Assembly: GCA_004173235.1 (NCBI GenBank) | Contig: SEAC01000030.1 | Location: forward strand, 62,001-126,000 | DNA: 64,000 bases | Direction: 5' to 3' | Source of the DNA: Chitinophagaceae bacterium | GTDB taxonomy: Bacteria; Bacteroidota; Bacteroidia; Chitinophagales; Chitinophagaceae | Part shown: in pieces, positions 61,501 through 64,000 of the stretch | Layout of the letters: each line of letters begins with the position of its first letter | Numbering within the stretch: position 1 is the first letter of the stretch | Notes under the pieces: model-generated | What the model was told of the DNA's origin: nothing | Seen by the model: only the letters and a program-made list of their open reading frames with translations | Databases searched by the model: none | Position numbers and translations under genes: made by a program

Positions 61501-61924
61501 CGGCCAGCGCGCGGTCGAGGTCGGTGGCGGTGGATACGAGCTCGGCGTTTTCCTTGAAGCGGCGGGCTGTTTCCTTCACCACGGCAAAAGCCTCGGCGGT
61601 GATCTCTTTGAGCACCTCTTCGATCTTCTGGTCGCGTTCTTTTTTGAGCTTGTCTACGTCCTGGTAGATGGCGTCTTTGCCGGCCAGGTCGCTGTGGGGG
61701 AGGGCCTCGGCTTCGGCATTGGTGGCCGCGATGCGGGCGTCAATGTCGGTGAGGTGCTCGGCGATGCGGGCGCGGAAGGCGGCCGTTTTGCCACGGAGGT
61801 CGTCGTTGGAAAGCGAAGCGAAAGCCTGGAATTGCTCCTGGATCTTGCCCACGATGGGCTGAATGGCCTTCACGTCTTTTTCCGACTTGCTGCCACCAAA
61901 GATTTTCGAAAGGAAACCGATCAT
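58568..61924 (-). CDS. secA: Preprotein translocase ATPase SecA
   Basis: An 1118-residue SecA, the motor of Sec protein export. The start at 61924 ([17 protein letters not shown]) is the usual one; the longer frame has a non-conserved leader. Motor landmarks are [14 protein letters not shown] (Walker A), [29 protein letters not shown] (Walker B), [12 protein letters not shown] and [10 protein letters not shown], with the [11 protein letters not shown] box. The C-terminal zinc tail [16 protein letters not shown], before KDDV, binds SecB. The protein is longer than E. coli SecA (901), with the extra length in inserted segments typical of Bacteroidota SecA. It acts at the inner membrane with SecYEG. 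Confidence 0.98.
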   Translation of the reverse strand: [1118 protein letters not shown]

Positions 61925-62024
61925 AATAACGTTTCTAAGTTTTATTGGTTGCGATCCGCCGCCAAAGCGGCCGGGAACGCCTGTCCGGTCAAAAAGGGTG
62001 CTAATGGGCTTTTGAGGCCAATTT

Positions 62025-62578
62025 GACAGGGCGCCAAAGATAGCCTTTTTTGCCTTGGAAAGCGGTGCGGAAGGGGGTAAAACCGAAGGTGGGCGCACCT
62101 ATTTTAACCAAAGTGGCGGGTGTGGGATGCGAGGCCGGCTCACCTACCGGGCATCGCCTATCTGGCGGGGGTGTGAAAACCGGGCTGGCAGAATGACGCG
62201 ATTGCCTGTAAAGGAGGGGTTGAAGAGGTTCAGCGACCGCAGTGCGATAACGCCCCACGCGACACTGCTTCTTACCCTCGTTGCGGCTTGCCGCGCCCGC
62301 CGCATCACGACTGCCTGCTCTGCTGCCACCCTGCCGCGCACAGCGCCTCGCCCCGTTGTAGGGGCACAGAGCCACCGCGCGCCTGCCGCGGGGTACCCCA
62401 CTACCTCTATGCTGCCCTCCCGCGCCCGGCGCGGCGCCCCTTTGTAGCCCTAAGCGAGCGCGCCGCGCCGGGCGCGGCTCAACTGATGAGTGAAAATCAA
62501 TGCGTTAGAAAAAAAGGGCCCGCACGGCATAAAATCGCGCAATAAGCAGTTAACTTAAAGGGACTAAAACCAATAACG
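62025..62578. other. Large gene-free gap with a perfect 17-bp inverted repeat
   Basis: This 0.55-kb stretch between secA and the DUF6261 gene has no convincing ORF. At 62421-62437 and 62460-62476 stand perfect 17-bp complementary arms (CGCGCCCGGCGCGGCGC and its complement) with a 22-base loop, a strong GC-rich hairpin. On the plus strand it is not followed by a T-run, so it is not a typical terminator. The rest of 62100-62400 is GC-rich without a clear repeat. Promoters of both neighbouring genes should lie near its ends. Confidence 0.6.
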
Positions 62579-63322
62579 ATGCTGCAAAAAATCTCCTTCC
62601 TCCGCCTGCGCAATGCAGAACTGCTCCAGCTTCTTTCCCAGATTCTCGTACTGCTTACCACCGCTAATATCGGTGGTGCGATAGGCCCGCTGGCAGAACG
62701 CCTCGGTGCCGTCACCAAAGAGCTCGACGCCCTGCACAAGTCAGACCCGTCCTCGCTCATCACCGAAGAATTGGTGGAGATCGATGAAACCCGCGACGAC
62801 CTCTACACCGGCCTGCTTGGGCACTGCCGCAACCTGGAGTATCACAACGACGAGCGCATTGCTGCCGACGGCCGGGCGCTGCGGGCTGCTCTGAATCCTT
62901 ATGGTGATTCGGAAACGGTAACGAAACAAGGTTACGCTGCGGAGAGCACCGATATAGACTCCGCGCTGGCCGACATTACGCGGCCCGAACTGGCCGATGC
63001 GGTGGCGCGGACGGGCGCGGCGCTGTGGACGGTGCCGCTGGCCGCCGCCAACCAACTGTTCAAGCAGCGCTTCCTGGATCGCACCGAAGAAAAGGTGTCG
63101 AAAGAACTTGCGTTCACCATGAAAAAGAAACGCGAGGAAGCAGCAAAGGTTTACGACGAACTGGTGCGGAAAATCAATGCGGTGAACGAGCTGGAAGGAG
63201 GCGAGCCGATAAAAGCCCTCATCGAAAAGATCATGATGCTCACCAAAGAGTACCGGCTGATGGTGCGCCAGCGCGTTGGACGCGCCGAGGCGGCTTCTGC
63301 CCCTGCCGCTCCCAATGCCTGA
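62579..63322 (+). CDS. DUF6261 family protein
   Basis: A 247-residue, almost fully helical soluble protein. Family pattern segments are ISFLRLRNAELLQLLSQILVL at the start, LVEIDETRDDLYTGLLGHCRN, the aromatic-poor central part with LRAALNPYGDSETVTKQGYA, and the C-terminal EAAKVYDELVRKINAVNELEG and YRLMVRQRVG. DUF6261 proteins are found in Bacteroidota and have no known function. The start ATG at 62579 begins the conserved part. It is followed by a terminator and then by atpG, so the two are not one unit. Confidence 0.88.
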   Translation: MLQKISFLRLRNAELLQLLSQILVLLTTANIGGAIGPLAERLGAVTKELDALHKSDPSSLITEELVEIDETRDDLYTGLLGHCRNLEYHNDERIAADGRALRAALNPYGDSETVTKQGYAAESTDIDSALADITRPELADAVARTGAALWTVPLAAANQLFKQRFLDRTEEKVSKELAFTMKKKREEAAKVYDELVRKINAVNELEGGEPIKALIEKIMMLTKEYRLMVRQRVGRAEAASAPAAPNA

Positions 63323-63340
63323 TGTTGCACAAATTTCTTT

Positions 63341-63369
63341 AGAGCCGCCCCGCCGGGCGGCTCTTTGTT
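63341..63369 (+). terminator. Rho-independent terminator of the DUF6261 gene
   Basis: Perfect 10-bp stem AGAGCCGCCC / GGGCGGCTCT with a CGCC loop, then TTGTTT. It lies 18 bp after the DUF6261 stop. Confidence 0.92.
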
Positions 63370-63473
63370 TCTGCATGAAAGATGGAATTCCGGGCTCGTT
63401 GCCCTACTTTTGCACCGCTTTCGCCACCCCCCGAACGCTTCGGGGAAGGGCGGGGCGCCGGTTTGAAGCTTCA

Positions 63474-63508
63474 AAACGACAAACCACCAACTACAAACCA
63501 CAAACTTC
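63474..63508 (+). repeat. Heptad array AAACNNC x5
   Basis: Units AAACGAC, AAACCAC, CAACTAC, AAACCAC, AAACTTC in register, ending 3 bp before the atpG ATG, so it occupies the leader. Same family as 33797 and 41330. Confidence 0.85.
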
Positions 63509-63511
63509 GAA

Positions 63512-64000
63512 ATGGCAGGCCAACTTAAGGAAGTACGCAACCGGATCAAATCGGTTCAGAGCACCCAGCAGATCACGAAGGCAATGAAAATGGTGAGCGC
63601 CGCCAAGCTGCGCCGCGCGCAGGACGCCATCCAGCAGATGCGCCCCTATGCCCGCAAGCTGCAGGAAATGCTCTCCAACATCGTGAGCAACACCGAGGTG
63701 GAAGGCGGCAACGCCCTCGCCCAGGAGCGCCCCGTTGAGCGCGTGCTCATCTTCGCCATCACCTCCGATCGCGGTCTGGCAGGCGCCTACAACGCCAACG
63801 TCATCAAGATGGTAAAGCAACTGATCCGCGAAAAATACGAGGGCAAGCAGGTCACCATCTGGAGCATGGGCAAGAAGGGCTACGAGCACTTCGCCAAGAA
63901 CGGCTACACCGTGAGCGACCGCTTCAAAGACACGTTCCTGAACCTTTCCTTTGAAGGCGTGCAGGCCGCAGCGCAGGCCGCCATCCAGGGCTACCTGGCC
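63512..64000 (+). CDS. atpG: ATP synthase F1 gamma subunit (partial, 5' part)
   Basis: The first 163 codons of the gamma subunit, cut by the right window edge. The start ATG at 63512 opens the conserved N-terminal coiled helix (MAGQLKEVRNRIKSVQSTQQ, ITKAMKMVSAAKLRRAQ). The Rossmann-like region begins with VERVLIFAITSDRGLAGAYN, the conserved SDRGLCG-type motif, followed by VTIWSMGKKGYEHF. Gamma is the rotating shaft of F1-ATPase. No atpA lies immediately upstream, so in this genome atpG is separated from atpA by at least DUF6261 and secA on that side. Its leader holds a heptad array. Confidence 0.97.
   Translation, partial: MAGQLKEVRNRIKSVQSTQQITKAMKMVSAAKLRRAQDAIQQMRPYARKLQEMLSNIVSNTEVEGGNALAQERPVERVLIFAITSDRGLAGAYNANVIKMVKQLIREKYEGKQVTIWSMGKKGYEHFAKNGYTVSDRFKDTFLNLSFEGVQAAAQAAIQGYLA

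Noticed and set aside
58490..62026. A 1178-codon open frame on the plus strand across secA
   Set aside because: It is antisense to a certain secA gene. GC-rich codon use keeps the opposite frame free of stops. Its translation is rich in His, Val and Phe with no domain.
62144..62401. Frames of about 85 codons in the gap upstream of DUF6261
   Set aside because: Arginine- and alanine-rich in every frame, as GC-rich DNA gives; no conserved pattern or start context.
1..64000. tRNA or rRNA genes
   Set aside because: I looked in the gaps for tRNA features such as the GGTTCGAATCC-type arm with matching stems and found none. A covariance-model scan would be decisive.

Overview
The window looks like a chromosomal segment of a GC-rich member of the Bacteroidota, probably in or near the Chitinophagaceae. 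The evidence is the gene set: DUF4476, DUF6261, DUF4846 and DUF4288 proteins, a 2007-residue secreted alpha-2-macroglobulin-like protein, LytS/LytTR regulators, a malic enzyme fused to a phosphotransacetylase domain, and several short lipoproteins. Starts are seldom preceded by Shine-Dalgarno sequences. I saw no rRNA, tRNA, CRISPR array, prophage or insertion sequence. Both window edges cut genes: an unidentified 3' end on the left and atpG on the right.

Layout. 1-6.5 kb: pirin, a small conserved protein whose 5' end runs through an 8-bp repeat, an exported hydrolase, a UvrA2-type paralogue, a PAP2 phosphatase and a secreted protein. 6.7-9.7 kb: the full-length uvrA. 9.9-17.6 kb: outer-membrane barrel protein, elaA, M28 peptidase, lipoprotein, GAF protein, TfoX-like protein, rarA and DUF4846. 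17.7-25 kb: two tandem lipoprotein esterases, a PH-like membrane protein, aspS, a three-gene lipoprotein / YgiB-like / glutathionylspermidine-synthase-like cluster and an FAD oxidoreductase. 25-32 kb: the macroglobulin-like protein and a DUF4476 protein. 32-41 kb: sucD, an MlaF/MlaE lipid-transport pair, maeB and a complete bacteriophytochrome histidine kinase. 40-48.5 kb: an ABC exporter pair, a GxxExxY gene, an MFS transporter, a SUKH-like ankyrin protein, an M20 peptidase, a SPOR protein and deoC. 48.7-57.8 kb: two amidohydrolase-family genes, then a LiaF-like / DUF4288 / LytS / LytTR cluster and a GlxA-type regulator. 58-64 kb: a GIY-YIG gene, secA, a repeat-bearing 0.65-kb gap, DUF6261 and atpG.

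How genes may work together. The LiaF-like membrane protein, DUF4288 protein, LytS kinase and LytTR regulator overlap or nearly abut and probably form an envelope-responsive signalling unit. MlaE and MlaF overlap by 4 bp and form a lipid transporter core. The two esterases, the two amidohydrolases and the YgiB-like/GSP-like cluster are probable operons.

The most unusual property lies between the genes. At about fourteen places there are short degenerate tandem arrays with a 7-bp period (8 or 9 bp in a few). Each unit has a constant 4-5 bases and 2-3 changing bases. Several arrays have two halves in inverted orientation around a short core, and three or four run into the stop codon of a gene. 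Two unrelated small nuclease-fold genes (GxxExxY and GIY-YIG) are each bracketed by inverted repeats. Two other dispersed-repeat types are also present, at 11598-11749 and 13837-13990. This repeat system, and its possible link to the small nucleases, is my main candidate for something undescribed.
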